Notes under the pieces: model-generated
Told to the model about the DNA's origin: nothing
What the model saw: the letters and a program-made list of their open reading frames with translations, nothing else
The model's database searches: none
Program-made: the position numbers and the translations under genes
Shown here: positions 53,486 to 64,000 of the stretch, in pieces
How the letters are laid out: the number at the start of each line of letters is the position of its first letter
How positions within the stretch are numbered: position 1 is the first letter of the stretch
From: Diadophis punctatus similis
Taxonomy: Eukaryota; Chordata; Lepidosauria; Squamata; Dipsadidae
Length of the DNA: 64,000 nt
Assembly (NCBI GenBank): GCA_023053685.1
Contig: JALIGW010000002.1
Coordinates: forward strand, 169,359,930-169,423,929
Direction of reading: 5' to 3'

Positions 53486-55187
53486 GTTGGCTAATTTCTA
53501 ACTGTATTGAAAATTCTAGGACTTAATCACATAACTGAATATTTTTATTGATTCCCTTTTAATGGAACTTAATGTGCATCATTATGGTTTTTGGATGAAA
53601 AGTTGTTCCACATTTTTATGTGAACATATACATATTAGTTTAATAGGACTCTGGGCACAAAATTATACTATATCAAACCAATTCTAAATAGACACATGGC
53701 CTGTGACTTTAGGACTGCAGCTGATGCCTCTTGACTAATAAAGCCTTAAAAATAGTTTTAATTATATAATTATGCACTATCTCAACAATATTCTAAAGAG
53801 GCAGTTAAATGCAGCAAAAAAACCCACTTTCTCATCCTTTCACCACACATACTCAAGAGGCTTACCATCTTATTTCTTTTTATGTATTTACTTTGAGTAC
53901 AAAAGCCAGGACCAAATTCTCTAACATTTTATTATCAAGAATGTCATTCATCTCAAAGGAATTCTTTATATGGAAGATTTGCTCTGTCAGTCTTACATTC
54001 CAAACCATTGCACTTCTCAAGGTACCAATTTAACTTTAGGTAAATTATATTACTTAGGGCAGATTTCTGAATTTGTCACATCCAGGTGAAGAGAAAGGTT
54101 AATCTTATTTGAAACCTTAGAATATCATGGTACCACAGTTTTAGAGTTCTTGTCTTATTGGTGTTGTTGTAGTTCTATTTTGAGATACATTGGTACCTTT
54201 GATTATTGACTACTTGGATATTTCTCATTTTGAAGATAACATGACAGATTGTGTTTGGATCCTACTGGTACCTAATGTTAATAAAGCTCTTTAATTTAGT
54301 CTAGGAGTGTAGGGCAGAAGTCTAGAGACCCACTTCCTTTCACTTCCTTCCTTTTATTCCATTCACTGTACCAAATAGGCTATATGAAAAATGAGCTGTA
54401 GCAAATTTAGAAGTTTCATTATCCTTGTATCTGCACTAATTATCTCAGCCTTTTTTCATAAACAAAAATGTGAATTAAGATTTAAGACTTTTATTTTATT
54501 CATTTAATTGATTAATTAATTTATGCTGTTCTACCTCTTACTCTTTTTACATTTCAAGTCATGGTCTTCTTTATGTCACTATCATAAACAGGCAGGCCCA
54601 AAGGTATTGCCTTCTTATGCCCACCTTCACTTTAATCAATTAGGTCTTCTATGTTATATTTTTTTTCATAATATAAAGAAATGTAGACTTATCAGTGATA
54701 CCTTTGCCAACAGTATGGAAACAATATAGATCAGTTAACACATATTTTGTCCAGTTTGCCAAAACTGCAATTAAAATCAAGTTTTACTCTAAGAATGCTG
54801 ATATTATTCTCTGCTAGCTAGAAGCAGGGCAATATTTTTTTTATTTAGTCCTCTTTTGGATATGGAGTATAAAGCATGAAATACTCTAAGATGCTTGAAA
54901 ACTTGCTGTGTTGCTTTACCACTCTCTTCAATTATTCTGCTGGAATAATGCACAAAACATAGCTATGCTGAGCCCTCCAACACCCTCACACAATAGACCA
55001 AGAGAGCTCTGTGTGTTACATGCCTTTCCTCATTGAGCAAAATGCCTCATTGAAAAATCTTGTTGCACAACCATTTGTTCACTTACAATCTTTATTCCAT
55101 ATCTTCATAACTCTCACTACCTAATATTTTTGTTACACTAACAAAATGATGTTCGTCCATTGTGTTCAAAGAGGACCTTGACATCTA

Positions 55188-55346
55188 TCAGGTTGTGGGC
55201 TGTTTACGATGTGTCCGCAGGTGGCTGGTGAGGCCTATACGGGCACGAAATGTTCTGCCACATGTTGGGCAGACATGTGTGGGCACCATTGTCGCAGCAT
55301 TTGCAGCTCTGGCTTTGCGGAGTGCTCGCTTTTCTTCTGCTATGGC
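55188..55346 (-). mobile_element. LINE ORF relic with C2H2-type finger
   Basis: Between stops on the minus strand it encodes about 52 residues: EEKRALRKARAANAATMV, then VCPTCGRTFRARIGLTSHLR-THRKQ. CPTC...H-LRTH is a C2H2 zinc-finger pattern; the RARIGL-SHLRTH wording is that of the C-terminal finger of some non-LTR retrotransposon ORFs. The rest of the element was not found. It lies about 210 bp below the Ig1 exon but in the intron. Confidence 0.55.
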
Positions 55347-55554
55347 TTAAAGACTAACAAATGAACACACACACACATACAGACACACCTTATATTTCTT
55401 CTTGTGTATCTGTATTCTACTCTAGAGAAATTAACCAAGAGATACCTTCCCATTTACAACCAATACTGAAATGATACAATATGGTGGGAGTTTTTGCTAC
55501 TTTTGTAAGAAAAAATAGTAATGTTCAGCGAATTGTCATATGTGCCATTTACTA

Positions 55555-55755
<201 letters not shown>

Positions 55756-56870
55756 CTAAGCTAACACTGGTTGCTTTGACAGTTGCTCTCCCCTCTGAAT
55801 TGCATTTTTAATATGTGTAGATTCACTGGCGAAATGAATAAGAGGCCACATGCAAATGCCAAAATGGGGGAAAAAATATTGCAACTGAGTATCAGCTTCT
55901 GGATAGAAAAAGCGTGCACACATAAAATTCAATACACTGAGTCTTTAATGGAAGATTTGACAAATTACAAGGCAAACTACTCTGGGAGATGGCTTTAGTC
56001 TACGGAGACTGGAAATGAAAGCTCCATGCATTATCTATTAAATGAAATACTTGAACTGGCCTTCAGTTATCTGGAAAAAAAATACTTTTGTAAATGTATT
56101 TTTCCATCCCTTTCTCCCCCAAAATTAGTAATGAAATAGGGATAAGAAGGTTATTTCTCTTTTAAAGAAAACCTTCTGATTTTTAATTACCTACATTATG
56201 GCTTATCTCATTTGGGGGGAAAAGCCCTTCCTCCTTCCTTGGGTTGCTTATTGTATAATTTGGAATGATAATTCTGCTTGAAAAATTGAAATATTTGTGA
56301 GATTTCCAAATACGGGTATGTTGGCCTTATCACATTGTTCCAAATGATGCTATACAAGCTTGTATATTGATGAATAAACACAGGCAGCAGCTGTTTTTCC
56401 TATTTTCATTAGTATGCACGAATTGGCTGTGCTGAATTGCTTATACTTTTATACACCACTCACAACAATACATTTTAAAACCATACTTAATTAGCTTGAA
56501 GAATTATCTTCTGGTTTTAATTAGCTTAGGGGATGACATGTGCAAAATGTACCCTTTTACATACAGAGCTTTCATGCTGAAAAAGAAAATGTTCTCTTAT
56601 ATATCAGACACAAAATAATAACAGTGTTTTTACTTCTCAGTTTCAAGAAAGGAATTCAGGATTTTCAGAACTGATACACAGAATTATAGGATGTTAGAGC
56701 TGAAAAATGTCTTAGTATTCATTTCATTCTGCCTCCTTGGTCAAGGACAGAATCCTGCAATTCTATTATATCTGAAAAATGGTCACCCTTTCTTTAAACA
56801 TCTGCCTAAATCAAAGTCCACCACCGCCCAACGCTGTTATAGTCAGTTTATATAATCAATGATCTTATAT

Positions 56871-57063
56871 AGCAATAGCACTTAGCAGCACTCTCTGGAT
56901 GGTTTACAATGTCAGCATTATTTGCATATTGCCCCCAACAATCTGGGTCCTCATTTTACTGACCTAGGAAGGAAGCAAGGCTGAGCCCCATTAGGATCAA
57001 ACTCCAGGCTGTGGGCAGATTTTGCCTGTAATACTGCATTATAACCACTGTGCCACCAGAGCT
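56871..57063 (-). mobile_element. tRNA-derived SINE, divergent copy
   Basis: The body ATTGCCCCCAACAATCTGGG is clear, with a shortened (ATTGCT) tail and a degraded head (GGAGCTCTGGTGGCACAGTG on the minus strand). Confidence 0.8.
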
Positions 57064-57104
57064 CCCATATAAGTAGTATTTTCAAGTTGTGAAGCTGTTT
57101 CCAT

Positions 57105-57219
<115 letters not shown>

Positions 57220-57231
57220 GTATTCTTATGC

Positions 57232-57735
57232 CAGGGGCGGGTTCCTAATTTTTTTACTACCACTCTGTGAGCGTGGCTTATTTTGTGGGTGTGGCTTGCC
57301 AGCCATGTGACTGGGTGGGCATGGCTTCTCGGACTGCTGAAGGGAGGGGAACTGAGATAGGTCCTGCCGCCCATTCCCACTCCCCTCAGCAGCTCAAGAA
57401 GCCTCAAATGTGCAAAAATGCCTAGGATCATCACCGCGCGTTCGTGGCTTCTCGGACTGCTGAAGGGAGGGGAATGGAGATAGCTCCTGCTGCCTGTTCT
57501 TTCAGCGTCTCACACGCTCCCTCAGCCATCCTCCCCTGCTTGGACTCACTGTGGGGTAGGAAGGCAGCGCATGCGCAGTGCCGGAAGCTTAGCTTCTGGG
57601 CATGCGCAGAAGAAATTTTTTTAAAAAAATGGCGGCGCCCAGGCATTGGCAACCGACCGCACCGGTACTGTGACGTCACCAGCGGGCCGCTACCGGTGCT
57701 ATAGAGTGGACCGCACCTGTAGGAACCCACCACTG
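57232..57735. mobile_element. hAT-type MITE, longest GGTGGGTTCC copy, perfect 8-bp TSD
   Basis: The left end is CAGGGGCGGGTTCC and the right end GGAACCCACCACTG. The duplication TCTTATGC is perfect (57224-57231 and 57736-57743). It contains a GTGGCTTCTCGGACTGCTGA repeat (two copies, about 120 bp apart) and an NRF1-like GCGCATGCGC at 57567. Confidence 0.92.
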
Positions 57736-59097
57736 TCTTATGCCATTTGCATCACCAAATTCCAGGTGGAGTAAAGCCTTTTGAAAAAATGCTGCATTAG
57801 GCAACTTTCTGTATCATGCTTGTTCCCAACTTCCCATAATTGGATTGCCAAAGTGGGAGCAGTGTGCAATTTGAAATGGATCACCTAAGTCTAGAATGTT
57901 CATATGTGGTTGGCTGATTTTCAGATATAGTCTGCCAAATAGTTTTCCTGCAGTTATTCCCTATTTATTTATTTTGCTTGTTTGCTTGCTTATTTTTTAT
58001 GTTTTTTGGCAATATCCATTTTCTGTCCTTTCCACCTGTTAATTCCAGTCCTATTCTCTGGAAAACTAAAACATAGCACCTCCATATAATAGTAGGCTTC
58101 CAAGCGCAATTCAAGTTGCTGGTTGACATCCTTAAAGATCTACATTTATGGGTCCAGGTTGTTTGTGGGAACATCTCAGCCTAATGGTTTCAGCCTGTAT
58201 CATCTGATCTGGCAGAGTGAACAAGCTTTAGATCCTCTAGGTGACACATTATCACATTTTGGAAGTATTAGGAAGTATGCTTAATTTGTCATGTTGCCTG
58301 TCCTATTGAATAGTCATCCCCTCCCCCAATATAGACAACCTCAATCTTAGTGGCCTTTCAAGAAGCCATAGAAACTTGGTATTTCCTCCAGGCGTTAGTT
58401 TGGGAGCTCACATGGTGATATATGAAGATGTTTCATGTTTTTAATAAGAGGGCCTCGACCTGGATTTTGCTTTGTTTTATGGCTGATGTTTCTAATGGTA
58501 TATTCCCTGCCCAGATAAATAGACAGCTTTCCAAATTTGATAAGCAAATAAACAAGTCTGTTCATTCCTCTGTATGACAGGCCTTCCATTATTGGAAGGT
58601 AACTCTCTCTTGATTTCCTCTAAATCTTCAGATTAAATGTACGCAGGTCCTTCCACTGTTCCAGAATCTCCTTCCCCACAATGTTAACATGGGTTGACCT
58701 TTGGGTCTGCCAGGTACTTTCTTGGACGCTTATGCTAGTTGGTTGGTAAAATTTAAATGAACTAATGTAACTTTTTATACAGTTACATCAGAGGCATCGC
58801 TACCATGTGACTGAGAAAATCTGATGTTGAAAATAAGTTTGTGACACTTGATTTGTTAAGTCATCATGATATGTAAAGCTATATGAGGTCTTCACGGCTT
58901 ACCTGCTTTTAAAGCATGAGTCAAAAAATAGTAAGTATCTCAATTGTCCTCCTAGAATCCCCAAGTTGTTAAAGTTATTGAATAATCTTATTAGTTTTTT
59001 CAAAAAGGCATAGAAAATGCTTCATATTCTTATCATATATACCTAAATAGTAAACTATAGAGAATCACAAAATTATTCCTATATATAATAGTCCCCT

Positions 59098-59295
59098 AAA
59101 AGGTAGTCGTCAATTTATGACAATTGAGCTTAAAATTTATGTTGCTACGTGATACAGTTGTTAAGTGAGTTTTGCCCTATTTTACGACCTTTATTGCCAC
59201 AGTTGTTAAGTGAATCACTGCGGTTGTTAGTAGCAGTTAGTAACATGGTTAAGTGAATCTGGCTTTCCCATTGAATTTGCTGATCAGATGGTCTT
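59098..59295. mobile_element. left part of a Tigger/mariner-like MITE
   Basis: It starts AAAGGTAGTCGTCAATTTAT and continues CAGTTGTTAAGTGAGTTTTG and TTGCCACAGTTGTTAAGTGA. It is cut at about 59300 where a hAT-type MITE begins. Confidence 0.65.
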
Positions 59296-59300
59296 TAAGA

Positions 59301-59679
59301 CAGGGATCCCCAACTCCTGGGCTACGGCCTCCTCCTGGGCCAATTCACAATTGAGATGCGTGAGTTGTGGGCCAGTGTGCATGTGCATGCGCAGCTCAAC
59401 TCGCATGAGCGGTGGACCAGTGTACACACCCTGCACGTATGCAGCTCAACTTGAGTGACCAGCGGGTTGATATATAAATGCACACAGCTCAACTCATGCG
59501 AGCAGCAGGCCGGCGCACACACACGTCACAGTTTGATTCACGTGAGCGACGGGCTGGCATATACACGCATGCGTGCCAACCAGCCACGTGTGCATGTCAG
59601 CTCACTGCTTGCATGGCTTGGTTCCCTTCTCCCCACCCCCCCAGCCGAGCTGCCAAGCTGCAAAGGTTGGGGACTGCTG
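59301..59679. mobile_element. hAT-type MITE, CCCCAACC family
   Basis: The left end is CAGGGATCCCCAAC and the right end GTTGGGGACTGCTG. The flanks CTTTAAGA and CTTTTAAGA differ by one inserted T. The interior repeats a unit with GCAGCTCAACT-CATG about four times. Confidence 0.8.
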
Positions 59680-60529
59680 CTTTTAAGATACTTATAAACA
59701 TTAAAGTTCTAGTTAAAGAATCCCAGGAAATGGAAAAGAACTCTTCAGGTTTTTATCCATACAAAGTCTGTCCTCTCTAGCATTACATACTATGTCTTAC
59801 AATAAAATTGCTTATGGCTTAGACAGAATCCTTATTCTTCAGAAAATCACGCTCTCTTTAATGACATATTCATATAGTGTCAGCTGGCAAACTGCTTCTT
59901 TCTTTGGTTTGGTTCACTTTTTCTTCTCTGAAATAAAAGCTTGTATCCTCTGGCGAGTTGCTTTCACATTTTACAAATACCTTTGGAAAAAAATATTGCT
60001 GAAATGATCCCGAAACGTTTTCAAGCTTTGTTGGTTTAAAAACTGGTGTTACAGATTGATCTCAGCTCGCTTTTGTATTCTGTAATCCTTTAAACCTCTG
60101 CAACCCACAGACAATTTAAGAAACAAAACTATATCTGGCTGGCTGTCAGATATCTTTTCCATATCACATTTCCTTTCATGATTCCTTGCAGATATTTGTT
60201 TTTCAAGAGCAGTCTTTTTTATTTGGGGCACTTTCTTTTTTTACACTTTGGGATATTTACTTCAAGAATGGATCAGGTATCTGATTTTACCAATTGGTGG
60301 ACCTTCAGTGGATAAGGTTGCTCAATGCTTTATTTTAGGATCATTTTGGGGGGGAAATGGCCAATGGGCTTTAACTGCAGATTTAAGGCTTTTTACTGGT
60401 TTCCCCTCCCAAATTACACGTTCACTACAAAGCAAAGGGAGTCTTCATGGTGAGATGCTACCTTATGCCATGAAATAAGTGGATCTCAGTTGGCGCTAGT
60501 CGGGTCCACCTGCCTTGCTTTGAGAACAG

Positions 60530-60725
60530 TGACTCTCCTGTATCTGCTTCAGCTCCTGCTAACCCAGCAGTTTGAAAGCGGGCAATTGTGAGTAGATAGA
60601 TGGGTACCACTTCAGTGGGCAGCTTAATGGAGGCATAAAAGGAGCTCCTAACTGAGCATCTCCTGGGCAATCGTGATGTCACTGGCTAATCCTTTCAACC
60701 CAGAAGCATTTCGCTGGTCCCCACA
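60530..60725 (+). mobile_element. possible SINE with B-box-like motif
   Basis: The stretch GCAGTTTGAAAGCGGGCAAT followed by TGAGTAGATAGATGGGTACC resembles a widespread amniote SINE family. No tail or duplication is visible. Confidence 0.35.
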
Positions 60726-60731
60726 TGACTG

Positions 60732-60767
60732 TACTACTACTACTACTACTACTATTACTACTACTAT

Positions 60768-60808
<41 letters not shown>

Positions 60809-60809
60809 T
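60732..60809. repeat. inverted trinucleotide repeat (TAC)n(TAG)n
   Basis: TAC units (60732-about 60767) switch to TAG units (to 60809). The two halves are complementary, so the array can form a long hairpin on either strand. Confidence 0.95.
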
Positions 60810-61184
60810 TTTTTCATATAGGAGCTCAGGTTAGCAAACACAGGGCTTCCTCCACCTATGTTTTCTCTGTGGAAATATACTTGCAAGGTAGATTTGATAG
60901 AGAGAGAATAATTGCCCCCATGCCTAGGAGCTTCCATAGCCGAGAACTAGAGACTGTGCTTCCAACCCAACAACCTGAACCACTGTACTGGTGGTTTATT
61001 TTTAAAACTATGCAAAAGCTATTTTAGATTTTGAGAATGGAAATAAGTAACACTTGTAATGCAAAACCTTAGATTTTGCATTACATCTGTTCATTATTTC
61101 ATTCTCACAACAGCAGCAGCTGTGGGAGTGATTTTCAGTGCAAGTGACACTGAGAAGATTGGGGAATAAATGTAGGTAAAAAAA

Positions 61185-61900
61185 AGAGACGGAATCAAAT
61201 GTACAGGTGTAGAATAGGTGGTACCTGACTTAGTGGTAACTAAGTGAGAAGGATCTTGAAGCCCTGGTGGACAATCACTTAAATATGAGATAGCAGTGTC
61301 TGCAGCCACCAAAAAAGCCAACACAGTCCTAGGCTGCATTAACAGAAGATAGAATCAAGATCATGTAAAGTGTTAGTACCACTTTATGATGCCTTTGTAC
61401 AACTGCACCTGGAATATTGCATCCAGTTTTGGTTGCCATGGTATAAAAAAAGATGTTGAAACTCTAGAAAGAGTGCAGAGAAGATCAACAAAGATGATCA
61501 AGGAACTGGAGATTAAAACATATGAAGAAAGGTTGCAGGAATTGGGTATGTCTAGTTTAATGAAAAGAAGGACTAGGGGAGACATGATAGCAGTGTTCCA
61601 ATATCTCAGGGGTTGCCACAAAGAAGAGGGAGTCAAGCTATTCTCCAAAGCACCTGAAAGCAGAACAAGAAGCAATGGATGGAAACTAACCAACGAGAGA
61701 GCAACCTAGAACTAAGGAGAAATTTCCTTATAATTAGAACGATTAATCAGTGGAATAGCTTGCCTCCAGAAGTTGTAGGTGCTCCAACACTGGAGGTTTT
61801 AAAGAAGAGATTGGACAACCATTTATCTGAAATAATATAGGGTCTTCTGCCTGAACAGGGAGTTAGATTAGAAGACCTCCAAAGTCCCTTCCAAATGTAT
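61185..61900 (+). mobile_element. CR1 LINE 3' part
   Basis: The plus frame at 61386-61709 reads RVQRRSTKMIKELEIKTYEE, then LQELGMSSLMKRRTRGDMIA and VFQYLRGCHKEEGVKLFSKA, a CR1 reverse transcriptase C-terminus. It ends with the CR1 3' UTR (GAAGACCTCCAAAGTCCC). It is 5'-truncated. Confidence 0.85.
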
Positions 61901-62136
61901 AAAAGTTAGACAAAGTTGACATCGACCAGAGATACCTCATTGCGAGGATGCACCCGTCCCTTTCCAGTCAGGTTTATTGTTTTATATGTCTTGGTAGCGA
62001 TTTTTGTTTAATTTTCTTCTTTATATCTCCCTGACCAAGGGTCGCACCCTCTGTTTCACTTCTCTCTCTCTTTAGAGGCTTGCTTTTACTTTTACAATAT
62101 CTCTAAGCTCTGCAGGATTGTTTAAGATTTGCTTTA

Positions 62137-62929
62137 TGTGAGGAATAGACAGACGTTGACATGCTTCTTGAACAAACTAGTAAACAGTTTATTTAAATAC
62201 AACTTCTCAGTAATTGTCAAGTGAATTTGTTACAGCCACAAGCAGCTATTTAATTCTTTCTTTTTCTTTTCTTCCCTTCAGAGACTCTCTTTGCTTTCCT
62301 GACTAAATCTAAGCAAATCCAATTCTTCTTTGTTTCTAGGCCTATAGATAAGAGCACATTTCACTGTTTATCTCTATCTGCAAATTACTCAATATATATA
62401 TCAATCAATCTTGTTCACTGACCCTGGCTCCTGCTTCCCACAGAACTGCCTAGGGCCTATCTTTTCTCTCCTGTCAACTTCTCTCTTGGACAGTCAAACT
62501 CAGGCAGAGATTCTCTATAAATCTTCCCTCATGGAAGTTACACAAACACACACAGACAGAGCTCTTCTCAGTTCTTCTCACTACACCTTCCTTCCTGGAA
62601 GTTACCACATAACAGAGAGCTTTCTTCACAGCTCTTCTCACTAAATCCTTCCCTCCTGGAAGTTACCACATAACAGAGAGCTTCCCTCAGCTCTTCACAC
62701 CAGGCCTTTTATAGTTCCTGGCCCTGCTATCTATGCTCTAATTGGCTGTCTCTTATGATGTCATCTATCCCCCCTCCCTTCTGGAGCACTGGGATAAACA
62801 CCTCCCCCTGTCTACTTACCATACATTTTAAAAGCTGTCTGGCTCTATACTTACTTGTTTAAACAGTTCCTTTTAAGTTTATACAACAACTTACTATTTT
62901 ACATTCAGTACTTGTATGCGGGCACCACA
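62137..62929 (-). mobile_element. LTR-like or promoter-like retroelement piece
   Basis: On the minus strand it starts TGTGGTGCCC, has a strong TATA box (TATAAAAGGCC, about 62712), then 62-bp tandem repeats, and an AATAAACTG poly(A) signal near the end before CCTCACA. The order TATA, repeats, AATAAA and TGT...ACA ends suggest an LTR. The 5-bp flanks do not match and no primer-binding site was seen. Confidence 0.4.
62525..62705. repeat. 62-bp tandem repeat, about 2.7 copies
   Basis: TGGAAGTTAC recurs at 62532, 62596 and 62657 and each is followed by AACAGAGAGCT- or AGCTCTTCTC-type sequence. It lies in the LTR-like region downstream of its TATA box on the minus strand. Confidence 0.75.
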
Positions 62930-63865
62930 CTCATACTATTGTGTTTCTACATTATTCTGAATTCTGTTTTGTAACAAAGCTGCTAATGGAGAATACTCCT
63001 ATTAGAAGAGGAAAAGTGGACATTATTAGCCTGAACAAAGGAAAATTAAAGCTGTAGGTGCATTCATGATGTATTTTCCCACTGCTCTTCCTTGGAATTA
63101 TCATGGATGAGTCTGCATGAGTCTTTTGTTTCATAGTATGGGTTATATCTCCTCCATAGAAGTAGAGATTTCATCCGAAATCTCCCCGCTGTCCTAGGTT
63201 ATATCTCTAATTAATATCTTTCTTACTAAAATGGGCTTTTAGCATTGGATAAATGCATATTTGAAGGGTGACATCAAAGGTTTTGTCAGATTATAAATAC
63301 ATATATGGTCAAATGTTACTATTAACAGTAATTACAATAATTGCCAATTTAATGGCTGAAATTTTAAGAGCATAAGAGCTCAGTTGATAGGAAACATGGC
63401 ATGCAAAGGAGGAAGAAAGTGATATGGTTTGCTGACCAGGCATGGTCTTTGTCTGAAATTATTTTAGAAAATAATTAACAAAACTTGGAGAAGGACCTTT
63501 GTATGCTAAACCATTTTTGTATTGCTATTTAGTTGAAAAACAAAGCAAGAGAAAGAAAAAAACACACATGAAAATAAATAAAATAATACAGAGAAATAGT
63601 ATAATGAAGTTTACAGTTATACACAAATATTACTTCATCAAAATTTAACTGGCTCTGTTATATCACCTTATGAAATCTTCAAATTTGCAGTTTCATTTTT
63701 TTTTAAACTTTATGGATCTTGCATGAAAAAGACAAAGTAAGGTCTTTTTACATCCATTCAAACTATCAAGAGACATTAAGAGAGGTTACATTTTCTTCTT
63801 TGATATTATCACAGCTCTTTATAAATAAATAGTTATTAATTTAAAAAATAATAATAATACATAAA

Positions 63866-64000
63866 ACAGTGCCAGTCTGGTCTAGTGATTAAGGCATCAG
63901 ACTAAAAATCAGGAGATTGAGTTCTAGTCCTGCCGTAGGCATGAAAGCCAGGTCAGTGACTTTGGGCCAGGCTCTCTGATTCTTCACCCAAATCACCTCA
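63866..64000 (+). mobile_element. Sauria-type SINE, cut by window end
   Basis: The tRNA-like head (GTCTAGTGATTAAGGCATCA, then GTTCTAGTCCTGCC) and the following GGCATGAAAGCCAGG match 45790-46018. The Bov-B-like 3' end lies outside the window. Confidence 0.8.

Noticed and set aside
60248..60478. Plus-strand 76-codon ORF, possible exon
   Set aside because: No splice-site context or recognisable family; it does not match the missing FSTL4 exons on the minus strand.

Overview
The window is vertebrate nuclear DNA, most likely from a squamate reptile and probably a snake. It is AT-rich and intron-dominated. It carries CR1/L3 and L2-type LINE 3' ends joined to microsatellites, tRNA-derived SINEs (one with a Bov-B-like 3' end, as in Sauria SINEs), many short hAT-type elements with 8-bp target duplications, and long simple repeats. 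No species name can be proven from the sequence alone.

One gene is supported: the 3' part of a follistatin-like gene, best matched by FSTL4, on the minus strand. Nine coding exons were found by hand from reading frame, splice sites and protein similarity. In transcript order they are 55677-55557, 29274-29113, 26928-26794, 24748-24722 (a 27-nt microexon), 20581-20463, 19602-19453, 17932-17825, 15012-14903 and 9916-9214. Their phases join without a break into 1,635 nt, or 544 residues plus a stop. They cover the end of the first Ig-like domain, the whole second Ig-like domain and the C-terminal propeller-like region. The signal peptide, Kazal and EF-hand exons should lie beyond the right edge.

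Layout: 1-9213 is 3' UTR and downstream flank, with LINE/SINE debris and two inverted-repeat transposons. 9214-20581 is a compact cluster of five exons with short introns full of hAT-type MITEs. 20582-29274 holds the microexon and the two exons of the second Ig domain. 29275-55556 is one 26.3-kb intron rich in LINEs, SINEs, MITEs and a solo-LTR candidate. 55557-55677 is the last exon seen, and 55678-64000 is the next intron.

No operon, CRISPR array or defence system is present. The interesting material is the microexon, a MITE 23 nt from a splice donor, a near-perfect 30-bp hairpin, a GC-rich composite element with a LINE tail, NRF1-like palindromes carried by MITEs, and nested LINE/MITE insertions whose relative ages can be read.
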